A DNA stretch of 64,000 nucleotides from Fodinibacter luteus (GTDB lineage: Bacteria; Actinomycetota; Actinomycetes; Actinomycetales; Dermatophilaceae): contig NZ_BAABGM010000017.1 in the NCBI RefSeq assembly GCF_039541575.1, positions 4,652-68,651 on the forward strand. Reading direction: 5' to 3'. This document shows positions 43,615-53,032 of this stretch, piece by piece. A program made the position numbers and the translations under genes. How positions within the stretch are numbered: position 1 is the stretch's first letter; each line of letters opens with the position of its first letter. The notes below the pieces were generated by a model. The model had not been told where the DNA came from. It did no database searches and saw only the letters and a list, made by a program, of their open reading frames with translations.

Positions 43615-44008
43615 GGCCATACTTCCCTACGCCATCGGGAGGGGTCGTTGGGGCCACTAGTTACCGAATCGTTACCGACAATGCACCGGGTGTGCAGTCG
43701 ACGAGCATTTCGTTTGGGGGTTCTGCTGGCCAGATCGCGGCGTCGGGGAGGAGCTTTCTCGGGGGTGTCGAGGTCGCGCGGCCGAGGTGAGCGACGTGGT
43801 GGTGCAGCGCGTCCTCGGGGGAATCGAGGTGCGCGGGCCGGGTCAGCCTGCCTTCAGTCGGCCCCGCGGCGGCGAATGGCCAAAGGGAGGCGTCGGTGAC
43901 GGGTCGCGTGCGCTCAGCCCCGATCCCCGTTGGTGGATCAGGCCGAGTCGGGTTCTAGTACTTGCGCAAGTCGGGCCGCGCCGCTGCTTCGCCAGGTGCC
44001 GGGTTGAG
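43615..44008. other. Region upstream of the relaxase gene, candidate oriT
   Basis: This stretch of about 390 nt has no supported gene. It contains a direct repeat GTTACCGA (43660-43667 and 43671-43678, 11-bp spacing) and a 12-bp palindrome ACTTGCGCAAGT (43960-43971). An oriT is expected next to a relaxase gene, so this is the best place for it, but no known nic sequence is recognised. Confidence 0.4.
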
Positions 44009-44461
44009 TCACCTTTGCCAGGAACGTTCGCGATCGAATACCGTGCGCGAAAGGACGGTGGCGAGCAGAGATCCGATGGCTGCACCGATGAGCAGGTTGA
44101 TGACGGCGGCGCACACCTGAACCGCGAGGTCGTCGCCTCGGGTGAACGGCATGACGACCGCTGCGGCCGTCAGGAGGCCCACAATCCAGGAGAAGAACGC
44201 ACGTGGGGTCGGCGTGGTCAGGGTCAGGACGTGTGCCAGTCCGGTCGCGACGAGGGCAAATAGGGCTGCAGTGAGGGCGTAGTTCCCCACGAAGGTGTCG
44301 GTCACGTCGAGGACCGCCGCCGAAGCGGCGACTTCTACGTCCAGCAGGGCGCGACAAATCAGGGTTCCCAGCCATGCGATGAGTGCTGCAACGCCTGCGG
44401 TAGCCAAGCCGCCAGCCCAAAGCCGCTTCCAGTCCAGAACGACTTCGCCCTGCTCCACCAT
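44009..44461 (-). CDS. DUF6069-like four-helix membrane protein
   Basis: This encodes 150 residues from ATG 44461. An upstream GTG at 44488 is an alternative. Four membrane helices are visible: LWAGGLATAGVAALIAWLGT, YALTAALFALVATGLAHVL, AFFSWIVGLLTAAAVVMPF and VCAAVINLLIGAAIGSLLAT. The pattern resembles actinobacterial DUF6069 proteins; the family name is from memory. It lies upstream of the relaxase on the same strand, 394 nt away. Function is unknown. Confidence 0.7.
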   Translation of the reverse strand: MVEQGEVVLDWKRLWAGGLATAGVAALIAWLGTLICRALLDVEVAASAAVLDVTDTFVGNYALTAALFALVATGLAHVLTLTTPTPRAFFSWIVGLLTAAAVVMPFTRGDDLAVQVCAAVINLLIGAAIGSLLATVLSRTVFDRERSWQR

Positions 44462-44902
44462 GGTCGCCACGTCCTCACAGTTGTGCACTCATATCCGCGG
44501 GCTGAACGACTTGATGAGCGATGGTGCGTGGCTGCCTCTCGCCGTGGCGGCCTACGCGTGCTCCTCATCGTCGCTGAGGGATCCCTCGGGCGAGAGCTCG
44601 AACAGCCAGTATGCCGTCCAGGCCACGACAGCGGCACCCGTACGCAGGGTCAGTGATCGGTGGGCCGATCAGCTGATGACCGTCGCTTCGGACGACCCGC
44701 GGTCGATCAGCGGTGCACTCTGGGCCGTTCTCGACACGGGAAGGTCACCCGGTGAGGCCGGTTTCGGGGGACACGACGTCGCACCCGCCAACTGCTGGTC
44801 ATCGTGACAGCGATTCCCTGCGGCGCCCGAAGAACGGCGGCACACCCCGCGAGGCGCCATGATGCACATCGGAAACCCCGGTAGCTGTCCGCGTGTACCT
44901 TC
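44462..44902. other. Gene-free stretch
   Basis: This stretch of about 440 nt has only short, featureless open frames. One minus-strand frame ends in AYWLFELSPEGSLSDDEEHA near 44570 and looks protein-like, but it has no start or partner. I treat it as possible gene debris. Confidence 0.35.
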
Positions 44903-45140
44903 GTGGCTCATTTGCCCGTGATGACGACGTCGCCGAAGCAGAGCGTCAAACTCCGGCACGAGGGTGTCGCCGCGCAGGCGCCCGGCAGCGATCGCGAGGG
45001 TGGCCACCAGGTTCTCCCTGCCTCCGATCGCAGCTCGGTGACCGGCCCCGCGCTCCCGTTAGCACGATGGGGATGTCGATGCCCTCGAGGAGGAAGCTGA
45101 GGGCGGATGCCGTGTTTGCCATCGTGTCCGCGCCGTGCAC
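44903..45140 (-). pseudogene. L-asparaginase fragment (frameshifted)
   Basis: Reading the minus strand from 45140, three successive frames give asparaginase-like blocks in the right order. They are VHGADTMANTASALSFLLEG plus IPIVLTGA, then GRENLVATLAIAAGRL, then FGDVVITGK. The second block aligns with the family's GRENL segment and the third with the FGD(x)(x)(x)GN segment. At least two frame changes and a stop separate them. The N-terminal catalytic Thr region and the C-terminal domain are absent. This is a decayed remnant. Confidence 0.6.
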
Positions 45141-45460
45141 TGGTGTTCCTCCTTCCGGATCAGGCGGACCGCCTTACGGTGTGTTTGTCTGCGGGCGTAT
45201 GGCGTGCTGGACCTTGTGAGGTCCGAGTGTGCGGCGAGTGCCGCGGCCGAGTCCGCCAAGCAAGACCGTGGCGCTCCTCTGCCGGCCGAAGAGGGGGGCG
45301 TCTGCGACGCGGCCGATGGGTGACGTCGCGCCGGGAACGATGATGTCGCCGGGGCCTGACGTAACGGCTGGAAGTCGTTCACCCCGTCCGGGTGACCCCC
45401 GCGCGTGGGCCCGCCGTCAGACTCGGGGAGAGCGGCATCCGGCACTGAAAGGGCGAGGTC
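45141..45460. other. Gene-free stretch
   Basis: This stretch of about 320 nt follows the asparaginase remnant. No supported gene is present. It should hold the promoter of the gene at 45461. Confidence 0.35.
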
Positions 45461-45931
45461 ATGGCACGCAGGTCGAACAGGGCGGGAACCATCGGGCTGG
45501 TCGTCATGGTGGCGGGGGTGATCTTCGCCGTCGCGGGAGTCGTCACGTGGTTCGTCGTGGCCGACCAGCTCGCCGCGGAGAACATCACGGTCTCCGAGGA
45601 CGCCGCGTTCCTCGCGGGCAGCGACGTCACAGGGCCGTTCGCCGCGTATGCCGAGGCCCAGGTCATCAACCAGCACGCGCTCGAGGCGACGGGGGGCAAG
45701 ACCTACGCAGAGCTCGAGCGCGATGACCCCGCCCGCGAGACCGCGATGCAGGCGTCGTTCCTGCGGGCCTCGCTCTTCACCTCGGTCGTCGCGTTCGGTG
45801 TCGCAGCACTGGCGACCGTGCTCGGCATCCTGCTTGTCCTCATCGGGTGGGCGCTGCGCGACCGGGAGAGCGCTGCAGACGTCACCAGCGCCGTGGTGAC
45901 GCCGACGCAGACCGGTCCCGGCGCGTCGTGA
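45461..45931 (+). CDS. Two-helix membrane protein of unknown function
   Basis: This encodes 156 residues. Two membrane segments flank an external domain of about 75 residues: LVVMVAGVIFAVAGVVTWFV near the N-terminus and VVAFGVAALATVLGILLVLI near residues 112-131. The domain between them contains ITVSEDAAFLAGSDVTGPF and QVINQHALEATGGKTYAELE. Such proteins are common in actinobacteria and are often mis-labelled as dioxygenases; I assign no function. Its stop overlaps the next start (GTGA). Confidence 0.72.
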   Translation: MARRSNRAGTIGLVVMVAGVIFAVAGVVTWFVVADQLAAENITVSEDAAFLAGSDVTGPFAAYAEAQVINQHALEATGGKTYAELERDDPARETAMQASFLRASLFTSVVAFGVAALATVLGILLVLIGWALRDRESAADVTSAVVTPTQTGPGAS

Positions 45932-47196
45932 CGTCGGACATTCCCACCTCCGTGAGACGTGTCGGCACCAGCGTGCGCCGACGTGAGGTCCCAGTCCCTG
46001 CGGCAGGGTGTTGCGCACCGCTGCGCCCACGGGCAGGAAGGGTCCGCATTGTCACCCGCCTCCACCCCCGCCGCCGACCTATCGCAGTTGCTGTCGCCGG
46101 ACTCCTGCTCGTGGCCCTGGCCGGATGCAGCGGCGACAGCCCGGACGGCGTGAGCGCCGCGCAGGCCAAGGTGACCGCCAAGGAGAAGGCGGTCACCGAG
46201 GCCGAAACGGCCGCGACGGCTGCAGCGGCGGAGTTCTGCTCGGCGAGCACGACGTACGTCACGGCCATCGACCGGTACGGCGACGTCCTCAACGCGACGG
46301 CACCGACCGTCGGTGACGTCACGGATGCGGGCAGTGACCTCGAGGAGCCGGGCAAGGACGCGCTGGAGGCAGCATCGGAGGTGGTCGAGAGCCGGGAGGC
46401 GCTGACGGCTGCCGAGCAGGAGTTGGCGGAGGCGCAGGCCGAGCTGGCGGCGGCGCAGGCCTCGGCTGCGGGCACGACCCCCTCGGCCGTGCCGTCGAGT
46501 GAGGCCCCCAGTCCCACGCCGACGCCGGCGAGTGTCACGCGTGTGCAGGAGGCCGAGGCCGAGCTCGCGGCCGCCCAGGCAGGGATCACCGACCAGACGC
46601 CACTGGCGCAGGCGTCCGAGCAGTTCAACGCCGCGGCCGTCGCCCTGGAGATGGCCTGGCTCCAGCTCATCGGGGACAGTGGGTGCCTCAGTGACGCCCA
46701 GCAGGACAAGGCGGCCACGGCCGTGAGCTCGTACACCAAGACCCTCCAGCAGGCGTTGGCTGACGCCGGCTACTACGAGGGGAAGGTCGACGGGGTCTAC
46801 GGACCGGCGACGGTAGCGGCCGTGCAGGCCCTGCAGAAGGCCAACGGACTCCCACAGACCGGCACGCTCGACAAGGCGACCGAGCAGGCGCTGCGCTCCG
46901 AGCTCGCGGCCAAGGGCGGAGCCGCCGCCCAGGAGGAGACGGCGTCGACGGCAGCCGTGCAGCAGACCCTGAAGCTCGCGGGCTACTGGGACGGCCCGGT
47001 CGACGGGCAGTGGACCGAAGAGCTCACGGCCGCGCTCGAGTCGTTGCAGAAGGACCTCGGGGTCAAGGTCACCGGAACCGTCGACGCAGCCACGATCGCG
47101 GCACTCGAGAAGGCCATCGCCGAGCTGGGTGCCACGCCCTCGCCCATCCCGACTCCCAGTCCGACGGGCAGCCCGCAGCCGTCGGCGACGAGCTGA
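45928..47196 (+). CDS. Peptidoglycan-binding lipoprotein
   Basis: This encodes 422 residues if GTG 45928 (overlapping the previous stop) is used. The signal peptide VAVAGLLLVALAGC ends at Cys67, so 40 or so residues before it are unusually long. GTG 45974, or even an ATT at 46048 preceded by AGGAAGGG, would give a normal signal. After an Ala/Glu-rich coiled coil there are two peptidoglycan-binding domains (LQQALADAGYYEGKVDGVYG and LKLAGYWDGPVDGQW). The C-terminus is a Pro/Ser/Thr tail. It probably sits on the outer membrane face and binds cell wall. Confidence 0.8.
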   Translation: MTSDIPTSVRRVGTSVRRREVPVPAAGCCAPLRPRAGRVRIVTRLHPRRRPIAVAVAGLLLVALAGCSGDSPDGVSAAQAKVTAKEKAVTEAETAATAAAAEFCSASTTYVTAIDRYGDVLNATAPTVGDVTDAGSDLEEPGKDALEAASEVVESREALTAAEQELAEAQAELAAAQASAAGTTPSAVPSSEAPSPTPTPASVTRVQEAEAELAAAQAGITDQTPLAQASEQFNAAAVALEMAWLQLIGDSGCLSDAQQDKAATAVSSYTKTLQQALADAGYYEGKVDGVYGPATVAAVQALQKANGLPQTGTLDKATEQALRSELAAKGGAAAQEETASTAAVQQTLKLAGYWDGPVDGQWTEELTAALESLQKDLGVKVTGTVDAATIAALEKAIAELGATPSPIPTPSPTGSPQPSATS

Positions 47197-47198
47197 CC

Positions 47199-48725
47199 AT
47201 GGCGCCGGACCCGACTGCTGAGCAGGTTGGACCGGCGACTGCGTCGGCACGCGGTGTCCTCGCGGCGACCTGCCTGTCCACCCTCATCGTCAACGCCAAC
47301 ACGTCGGCGGTGAGTATCCTGCTGCCCGCGATCAGCGCCGACACGGGCATGGACGTCACGACCCTGCAGTGGGCGGTCACCGGCTACTCGCTCGTGGGGG
47401 CCGCGGTCATCGTCACGTCGGGCTCCCTCGGCGACGTCTTCGGCCGCAAACGGGTCTTCCAGCTGGGCCTGCTGCTGTTCGTCGTGTCGTGCGTGTTCAT
47501 CGGGCTGTCGTCCTCCGGGGAGGCAGTCATCGCCGGCCGGTTCGTCCAAGGCGCCGCAGGGGCCACGATCCTGGCCTGTGGCCTCAGCCTGCTGTCGGTG
47601 GCCAACAGCGGGCAGGAGCAGCTTCGCGCGGTGTCCCTGTGGGGTGCCGCTGCCGCCGTGGGTGCCGCCGCGGGTCCGCTCCTCGGCGGCGTCCTCGTCG
47701 AGGTGACGGGATGGCAGGGACTGTTCTGGGTCGGCGCCCTGGTCGCGCTCGCCTGCATGGTCCTGACGTGGAAGACGGTGTCGGAGTCCAAGGACGAGAA
47801 CCGTTCGAGGTCCATCGACTTCGCCGGTTCGGGGTTGATCGCACTGACCCTCGGCCCGGTGATCCTCGCGCTGAGCAAGGGCAGTGCGTGGGGCTGGGTG
47901 TCGCCCGCCACGATCGGGTGCCTCGCCGTCGGGGTCGCCGCCGGGTTCGCGTTCGTCGTGGTGGAGAAGCGCGTGGCCGTGCCCATGCTCGACCTCGGCC
48001 TGCTGCGCAACCGGGTCCTGGTCGGCTCGACCGTTGCCATCCTCATCGGGGCCGGGACCATCAACGGCCTGATGTACCTGGTCAGCCTCTACTTCCAGGA
48101 CCCTGCCACCCTCGGGTTCTCGCCCCTGCAGGCCGGGCTGGCCACCCTGCCCGCCACCGTCGGGCTGGTCGCGGTGGCACCACTCGTGCCGCGCCTGGCC
48201 AAGAGGCTCGGCGGCCGCCAGGTGATCGGCATCGGCTTCCTCATCACGGCGATCGGCTTCGCCGCCGTGGGTCTCGTGGAGTCGTCCTGGACGTACGGCG
48301 CGTTCGTCCTGCCACTCATCGCGATCGCCGTCGGGATGGGGCTGAGCAACGGCCCGTCCTCGTCGGCGTCCACGGCGTGCGTGCCCGCGGAGCAGGTCGG
48401 GTCGGCATCCGGTGTCTCCAACATGGCCCGCTACGTCGGCGCGGCGGTCGCCACCGCGCTGGCCGCGACGATCTACGGCGCCGTGATCGCGGACCGCACC
48501 GCGCAAGGGGAGTCGACGGCCGACGCCCTCGCGGCCGGACTGGGGACCGCGGCCTGGGTGATGGCGGCCTTCAGCGTGGCGGGTGTCGTCATGGCCGTCG
48601 TCATGGGTCGCCACCCCGCGGCGACCGGCACCCTGGACGACTCGGCCGCTTCCGCCGCCGCGCACACCCACACGCTGCCCACGTCGGCAACGGCGCGGGC
48701 GGCAGCGGGTGCCGGCCCTGAATGA
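47199..48725 (+). CDS. MFS transporter, DHA2 (EmrB/QacA-type)
   Basis: This encodes 508 residues from ATG 47199, 2 nt after the lipoprotein stop. About 14 membrane segments are present. The MFS motif GDVFGRKRVFQLGLLLF (about 79-95) and GPLLGGVLVEVTGWQGLFWV, split by short loops, are characteristic of drug/proton antiporters of the DHA2 family. The C-terminus is a Thr/Ala-rich tail. It probably exports a small molecule. Given the exporter and peptidase genes that follow, an amino-acid or peptide-derived substrate is conceivable but unproven. Confidence 0.88.
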   Translation: MAPDPTAEQVGPATASARGVLAATCLSTLIVNANTSAVSILLPAISADTGMDVTTLQWAVTGYSLVGAAVIVTSGSLGDVFGRKRVFQLGLLLFVVSCVFIGLSSSGEAVIAGRFVQGAAGATILACGLSLLSVANSGQEQLRAVSLWGAAAAVGAAAGPLLGGVLVEVTGWQGLFWVGALVALACMVLTWKTVSESKDENRSRSIDFAGSGLIALTLGPVILALSKGSAWGWVSPATIGCLAVGVAAGFAFVVVEKRVAVPMLDLGLLRNRVLVGSTVAILIGAGTINGLMYLVSLYFQDPATLGFSPLQAGLATLPATVGLVAVAPLVPRLAKRLGGRQVIGIGFLITAIGFAAVGLVESSWTYGAFVLPLIAIAVGMGLSNGPSSSASTACVPAEQVGSASGVSNMARYVGAAVATALAATIYGAVIADRTAQGESTADALAAGLGTAAWVMAAFSVAGVVMAVVMGRHPAATGTLDDSAASAAAHTHTLPTSATARAAAGAGPE

Positions 48726-48745
48726 GCAGACATGAGTGAGCAGAC

Positions 48746-50086
48746 ATGAGTGAGCGGCGCGAGGTCCACACTTCGCTCGACCTGGCTCTGCGGATCGGCG
48801 AGATGCTGCTGGCGTCCGGCGCGTCCGCAGCCGACGTGACCTCGGGGATGCTCGCGGTGACCCACGCCTGCGGCGTGCACAACGTCTCGGGGGACGTGAC
48901 GTTCATCGACCTGACGCTGCGGCACCAGCCGAACGTCGAGGAGCCCGTCGTCATCCAGGTTCGCAGAGTCGCGCGGCGACACCCCGACTATGCCGAGCTG
49001 ATCGCGGTCGACCGCGTGGTGCGCGAGCTCGTCGCAGGGTCCCTCACCCGCGACCAGGCTCGCGACGAGGTCGCGCGCATCTTGTCCACCGGACGCACCA
49101 GGCAGCCCTGGGCGGTGACCCTCGGGTGGGGCGTGATGGGCACCGGCATCGCCCTGACCCTGGGCGGCAACGCAGTGGTCTGCCTCTTGGCGTTTCTGGC
49201 AGCCGTGGCCATCGACCGGACGCAGGTCCTGCTGCCCATGTGGCGCATCCCACCGTTCTACCAGCAGGCCGCTGGGGGGTTCGTGGCCACCCTGATCGCG
49301 GTGATCGCGGCCGCGACGAGACTCGAGGTCAACCCCTCGCGGGTCGTCACGGCCGGGATCGTCATGCTGCTCGCCGGGGTCGGCATCACGGGGGCGACCC
49401 AGGACGCCCTGACCGGCTTCCCGGTCACGGCCACGGCCCGCCTGCTCGACGCGCTGCTCAACACCACCGGCATCATCGCCGGAGTCGGCGCCGGGCTCAC
49501 CCTCGGCAGCCTGCTGACCGTCGAACTCGGCTCGTTCACCCCCGGCGCCGTCGGACTGGCCGCGGCAGGGGTCACGGTCGTTGGGGCGGCGCTGGCCGCA
49601 GCCGGATTCGCCTTCGCCTCCTTCGCGCCGCTGCGGGCGCTGGTGGCCGTCGCCCTGGTCGCCGGGGTCGGTCAGGCGGTCCTGTTGCTGGTGGACGAGG
49701 CGAAACTCGGCCGCACCTGGGGAGCTGCGGCCGCAGCGCTCACCATCGGGGCCATCTGCTACGTGGTCTCCGGCCGTTTCCGGGTGCCCCCACTCGTCGT
49801 GGTCGTCCCCGCGATCGTTCCGCTCCTCCCGGGCCTGGACATCTACCGAGGACTTGCGCTGTTGGCCACCGGACAGGACGGCGTGCTCCAGCTGGCCACC
49901 GCCTTCGCGACCGCCCTGGCTCTGGCGGCCGGGGTGACCCTCGGGCAGTACATCGCGCGCCCGCTCAAGCGAGAAGCCCGACGCCTGGAGACCCGGCTCT
50001 CAGGACCGCACCTGGTCGGCCCCTTCCGACACGCGCGCAGGCCGGACATCGCCAGCGCCGATGCCCCCACCGACGCTGCCGAGTAG
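48746..50086 (+). CDS. ThrE-like threonine/serine exporter
   Basis: This encodes 446 residues. The N-terminal cytoplasmic ThrE domain has LALRIGEMLLASGASAADVT, then ACGVHNVSGDVTFIDLTL. About ten membrane segments follow, with the second ThrE-type domain including RFRVPPLVVVVPAIVPLLPG and IYRGLALLA. The family exports threonine and serine. The start region carries a tandem 14-nt duplication (ATGAGTGAGCAGAC at 48732 and 48719 in part), and the earlier ATG at 48732 stops after five codons. Confidence 0.9.
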   Translation: MSERREVHTSLDLALRIGEMLLASGASAADVTSGMLAVTHACGVHNVSGDVTFIDLTLRHQPNVEEPVVIQVRRVARRHPDYAELIAVDRVVRELVAGSLTRDQARDEVARILSTGRTRQPWAVTLGWGVMGTGIALTLGGNAVVCLLAFLAAVAIDRTQVLLPMWRIPPFYQQAAGGFVATLIAVIAAATRLEVNPSRVVTAGIVMLLAGVGITGATQDALTGFPVTATARLLDALLNTTGIIAGVGAGLTLGSLLTVELGSFTPGAVGLAAAGVTVVGAALAAAGFAFASFAPLRALVAVALVAGVGQAVLLLVDEAKLGRTWGAAAAALTIGAICYVVSGRFRVPPLVVVVPAIVPLLPGLDIYRGLALLATGQDGVLQLATAFATALALAAGVTLGQYIARPLKREARRLETRLSGPHLVGPFRHARRPDIASADAPTDAAE

Positions 50087-50168
50087 CCCCTGCGGGCACT
50101 CATCCGCAGCGGGCGAGCCGGCAGCCGCACCGCGACGGTTACGGTGTGGATCAGTCGAAGGAGTGCCC

Positions 50169-51308
50169 ATGGCCACGACAGCCCAGCCCGTGCCCCCGCC
50201 CTTCACGGCCCACGACTACCGGGGCCGGATGGAGCGCGTCGTCGCGGACGCCGTCGCGGTCGGCCTCGACGGAGGGGTTCTGGTCACACCGGGCCCGGAC
50301 CTGGTGTGGCTGACGGGGTACCAGCCCACGGCCATCACCGAGCGTCTCACCCTGCTGCTTCTGAGCCCGAACCGGGAGCCGACACTCTTGGCACCGCGGC
50401 TCGAACGCCCGGACGTCGAGGCGGCAGCCGGAGCCGCAGCCCTCACAATCTATGACTGGACCGACGGCTCCGACCCCTACGCTGCTGCAGGTGAGTTTCT
50501 CGATCCGGTCGGGCGCTACGGCATCTCCGACTCGGCCTGGGCGATGCACCTCCTCGGCCTGCAGGCATTGCTGCCCGCCACACGCTACCGGGCGATGACG
50601 CAGTGCCTGCCGATGTTGCGGGCGGTCAAGGACGACGCCGAGCTGGCCCGGCTTGCGGCGGCCGGCGCGGCGGCCGACTCGACCTTCCTCGAGGTAGTCA
50701 AGCTCCGCTTCGCCGGGCGACCCGAGACAGAGGTCGCCGCCGATCTGGCCGGGCTGCTGCGCGAGTTCGGGCACGAACAGGTCGACTTCACGGTTGTCGG
50801 GTCGGGGCCCAACGGCGCCAACCCGCACCACGAGGCCGGTGAACGGGTCATCCAGGTCGGCGACTCCGTGGTGCTCGACTTCGGCGGACTGATGAACGGC
50901 TACGGCTCCGACACCACGCGTACGGTCAGCGTTGGTGAGCCCAGTGCCGAGCTGGTGCGGGTGCACGGCATCGTCCGCGAGGCGCAGCAGGCGGCGTTCG
51001 AGGCGGTCCGGCCCGGCCTGCCCTGCCAGGAGATCGACCGGGTCGCCCGGGCCGTCATCACCGCTGCCGGGTACGGCGACCAGTTCATCCACCGCACCGG
51101 TCACGGCATCGGAGTGACCACCCACGAGCCCCCCTACATAGTGGAGGGCGAGCAGCAGCTCCTGCTGCCGGGGATGTGCTTCTCCATCGAGCCGGGCATC
51201 TACCTGAGCGGGCGCTTCGGCGTGCGGATAGAGGACATCGTCACGGTGACGACCGAGGGCGGTCTCAGGCTGAACACCACCGACCACGGGCTCGCAGTCG
51301 TGTCCTAG
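50169..51308 (+). CDS. M24-family aminopeptidase (Xaa-Pro peptidase-like)
   Basis: This encodes 379 residues from ATG 50169, with GAAGGAG 6-12 nt upstream. An N-terminal creatinase-like domain runs to about residue 130. The pita-bread catalytic domain has metal ligands in VVLDFGGLMNGYGSDTTRT (two Asp), RTGHGIGVTTHEPPY (His), FSIEPGIYL (Glu) and VRIEDIVTV (Glu). It probably cleaves N-terminal residues before proline, or a related substrate, in the cytoplasm. It sits between an amino-acid exporter and a permease gene, which fits peptide catabolism. Confidence 0.92.
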   Translation: MATTAQPVPPPFTAHDYRGRMERVVADAVAVGLDGGVLVTPGPDLVWLTGYQPTAITERLTLLLLSPNREPTLLAPRLERPDVEAAAGAAALTIYDWTDGSDPYAAAGEFLDPVGRYGISDSAWAMHLLGLQALLPATRYRAMTQCLPMLRAVKDDAELARLAAAGAAADSTFLEVVKLRFAGRPETEVAADLAGLLREFGHEQVDFTVVGSGPNGANPHHEAGERVIQVGDSVVLDFGGLMNGYGSDTTRTVSVGEPSAELVRVHGIVREAQQAAFEAVRPGLPCQEIDRVARAVITAAGYGDQFIHRTGHGIGVTTHEPPYIVEGEQQLLLPGMCFSIEPGIYLSGRFGVRIEDIVTVTTEGGLRLNTTDHGLAVVS

Positions 51309-51550
51309 GGCCGATGCGCTGAACCTCGGTCGGGGCCTTCGGATCGGGCGCCAGGACGGTGCCCGACCGTCACCCGCTCAGGGTGATACGTAGTCCCGCC
51401 CCCGCACCTAGCGTCGGCGTAGAACGTTGGTGCACCACTGTCACGACAGGAGTTGACCGCGATGTCGGCACGCGAGCACGTCGAGCAAGGACTGGGGCAC
51501 CTTGGTGCCCGGGCCGTCACCGCCGCGTCACCGGATCGGGCGGACGCAGC

Positions 51551-53032
51551 ATGAGTGCCGCCGACGTGCCCGCGACCCCTTCCGCCGCTGCCCCGCGCAC
51601 GCGGGCCCCTTCGGCAGCCTTCATCTCGTGGGCGGCGTTGGCCATGATGACCACCAGCTCGGTGGCCAGCCTGCGTTCAGCGCCGACCATGGCCGTCTAC
51701 GGCCTGGCTGCCGTGTTCCTCTACATCGTTCCGGCCATCGTCTTCCTGCTCCCGACCTCACTGGTCTCCGCAGAACTTGCGTCCGGCTGGAACGGCGGCA
51801 TCTACAAGTGGGTGTCGGAGGGCATCTCCAAGCCCATGGGCTTCCTCGCGGTCTGGTGTCAGTTCGCGATGACGATCTTCTACTACCCCACCCTGCTGGG
51901 CTTCGTCGCCAGCACCCTGGCGTACGTCATCAACCCCGAGCTCGCCGACAACGGCGTCTGGACGGCGCTGATCATCGTGGTCGTCTACTGGACAGGCGTC
52001 TGGGTCTCGTCCCGCGGCACCAAGGGCATCGCAGGCCTGGCCAGCGGTGGGCTGATCATCGGCACCCTCATCCCCGGGATCATCCTCGTCACACTCGGAG
52101 TCATCTTCCTCGGCCAGGGCAACGAGTCCGCGGCCCCCATGGACGCCGACCACATCCTGCCCACCTGGGCGGGTCTGGCCAGCCTCGTGCTCATCGTCAA
52201 CAACTTCCTGTCGTACTCCGGCATGGAGATGAACGCCGTGCACGTGTCGTCGCTGCGCAACCCCGCCAAGGAGTTCCCGCGCGCGATGTTCACGGCCATG
52301 GCACTGGTCCTGATGATCTTCATCCTGCCGGCCCTGGCCATCAGCTGGTTCGTGCCGGCGGAGGAGCTCTCGCTGACAGCGGGCATCATGCAGGCGTTCG
52401 AGGCGGTCTTCGCCAACTTCGGTCTCAGCTGGCTCACACCGATCATCGGCATCATGCTCGTGGCAGCCTCCCTGGGCGGGATGCTGACCTGGCTGGCCGG
52501 GCCGTCGAAGGGACTGTTGCTGATCTCCCGGCAGGAGGGATACCTTCCCCCGTTCCTGCAGAAGCTCAACAAGAACGGTGTGCAGCAGAACATCCTGGTC
52601 ACCCAGGGCGTGGTCACCACCTTCATCGCCCTCGGCTACGCCCTGATCCCCTCCGTGTCGAGTGCGTACTGGATCTTCTCGGTGATCACGACGCAGGTCT
52701 ACCTGATCATGTACCTGCTCATGTTCGTCGCTGCGGTCCGTCTGCGCCGCAACCAGCCCGACCACCCGCGTGGGTTCCGCGCGCCGATCCTGGTCTCACT
52801 GTGCGGTGTCGGCTTCGCCGCCTCCCTCGCGGCCCTGCTGGTCGGATTCATTCCGCCGTCGCAGTTCAGCAACGGCAACTCCGGGGTGTACATCTTCATC
52901 GTCGCCGGTGGGGCTCTGGGGTTGGGGCTCCTCGTGCCCTACCTGTTCTACAGGTCCCGCAAGCCGTCGTGGAAGCAGCCCGATGAGTCGCAGCCGGATG
53001 AGCCGCAGCCCACGCAGGAGGTGAGCTCGTGA
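51551..53032 (+). CDS. APC-family amino acid permease
   Basis: This encodes 493 residues from ATG 51551. About 12 membrane segments are present. APC landmarks are the N-terminal ISWAALAMMTTSSVASLRSA, GWNGGIYKWVSEG, SYSGMEMNAVHVSSLRNPAK and FLQKLNKNGVQQNI. The SGMEMNAVHV block is reminiscent of glutamate:GABA-type antiporters, which suggests acidic amino-acid exchange. The C-terminal tail is Gln/Pro-rich with a short DE(S)QPDE repeat. Its stop overlaps the next start. Confidence 0.9.
   Translation: MSAADVPATPSAAAPRTRAPSAAFISWAALAMMTTSSVASLRSAPTMAVYGLAAVFLYIVPAIVFLLPTSLVSAELASGWNGGIYKWVSEGISKPMGFLAVWCQFAMTIFYYPTLLGFVASTLAYVINPELADNGVWTALIIVVVYWTGVWVSSRGTKGIAGLASGGLIIGTLIPGIILVTLGVIFLGQGNESAAPMDADHILPTWAGLASLVLIVNNFLSYSGMEMNAVHVSSLRNPAKEFPRAMFTAMALVLMIFILPALAISWFVPAEELSLTAGIMQAFEAVFANFGLSWLTPIIGIMLVAASLGGMLTWLAGPSKGLLLISRQEGYLPPFLQKLNKNGVQQNILVTQGVVTTFIALGYALIPSVSSAYWIFSVITTQVYLIMYLLMFVAAVRLRRNQPDHPRGFRAPILVSLCGVGFAASLAALLVGFIPPSQFSNGNSGVYIFIVAGGALGLGLLVPYLFYRSRKPSWKQPDESQPDEPQPTQEVSS

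Noticed and set aside
47010..47198. Upstream extension of the MFS transporter frame into the lipoprotein gene
   Set aside because: The extension is out-of-phase lipoprotein sequence; ATG 47199 gives a normal transporter N-terminus.
48719..48745. ATG at 48732 as the start of the ThrE-like exporter
   Set aside because: This ATG is part of a short tandem duplication and meets a stop after five codons.
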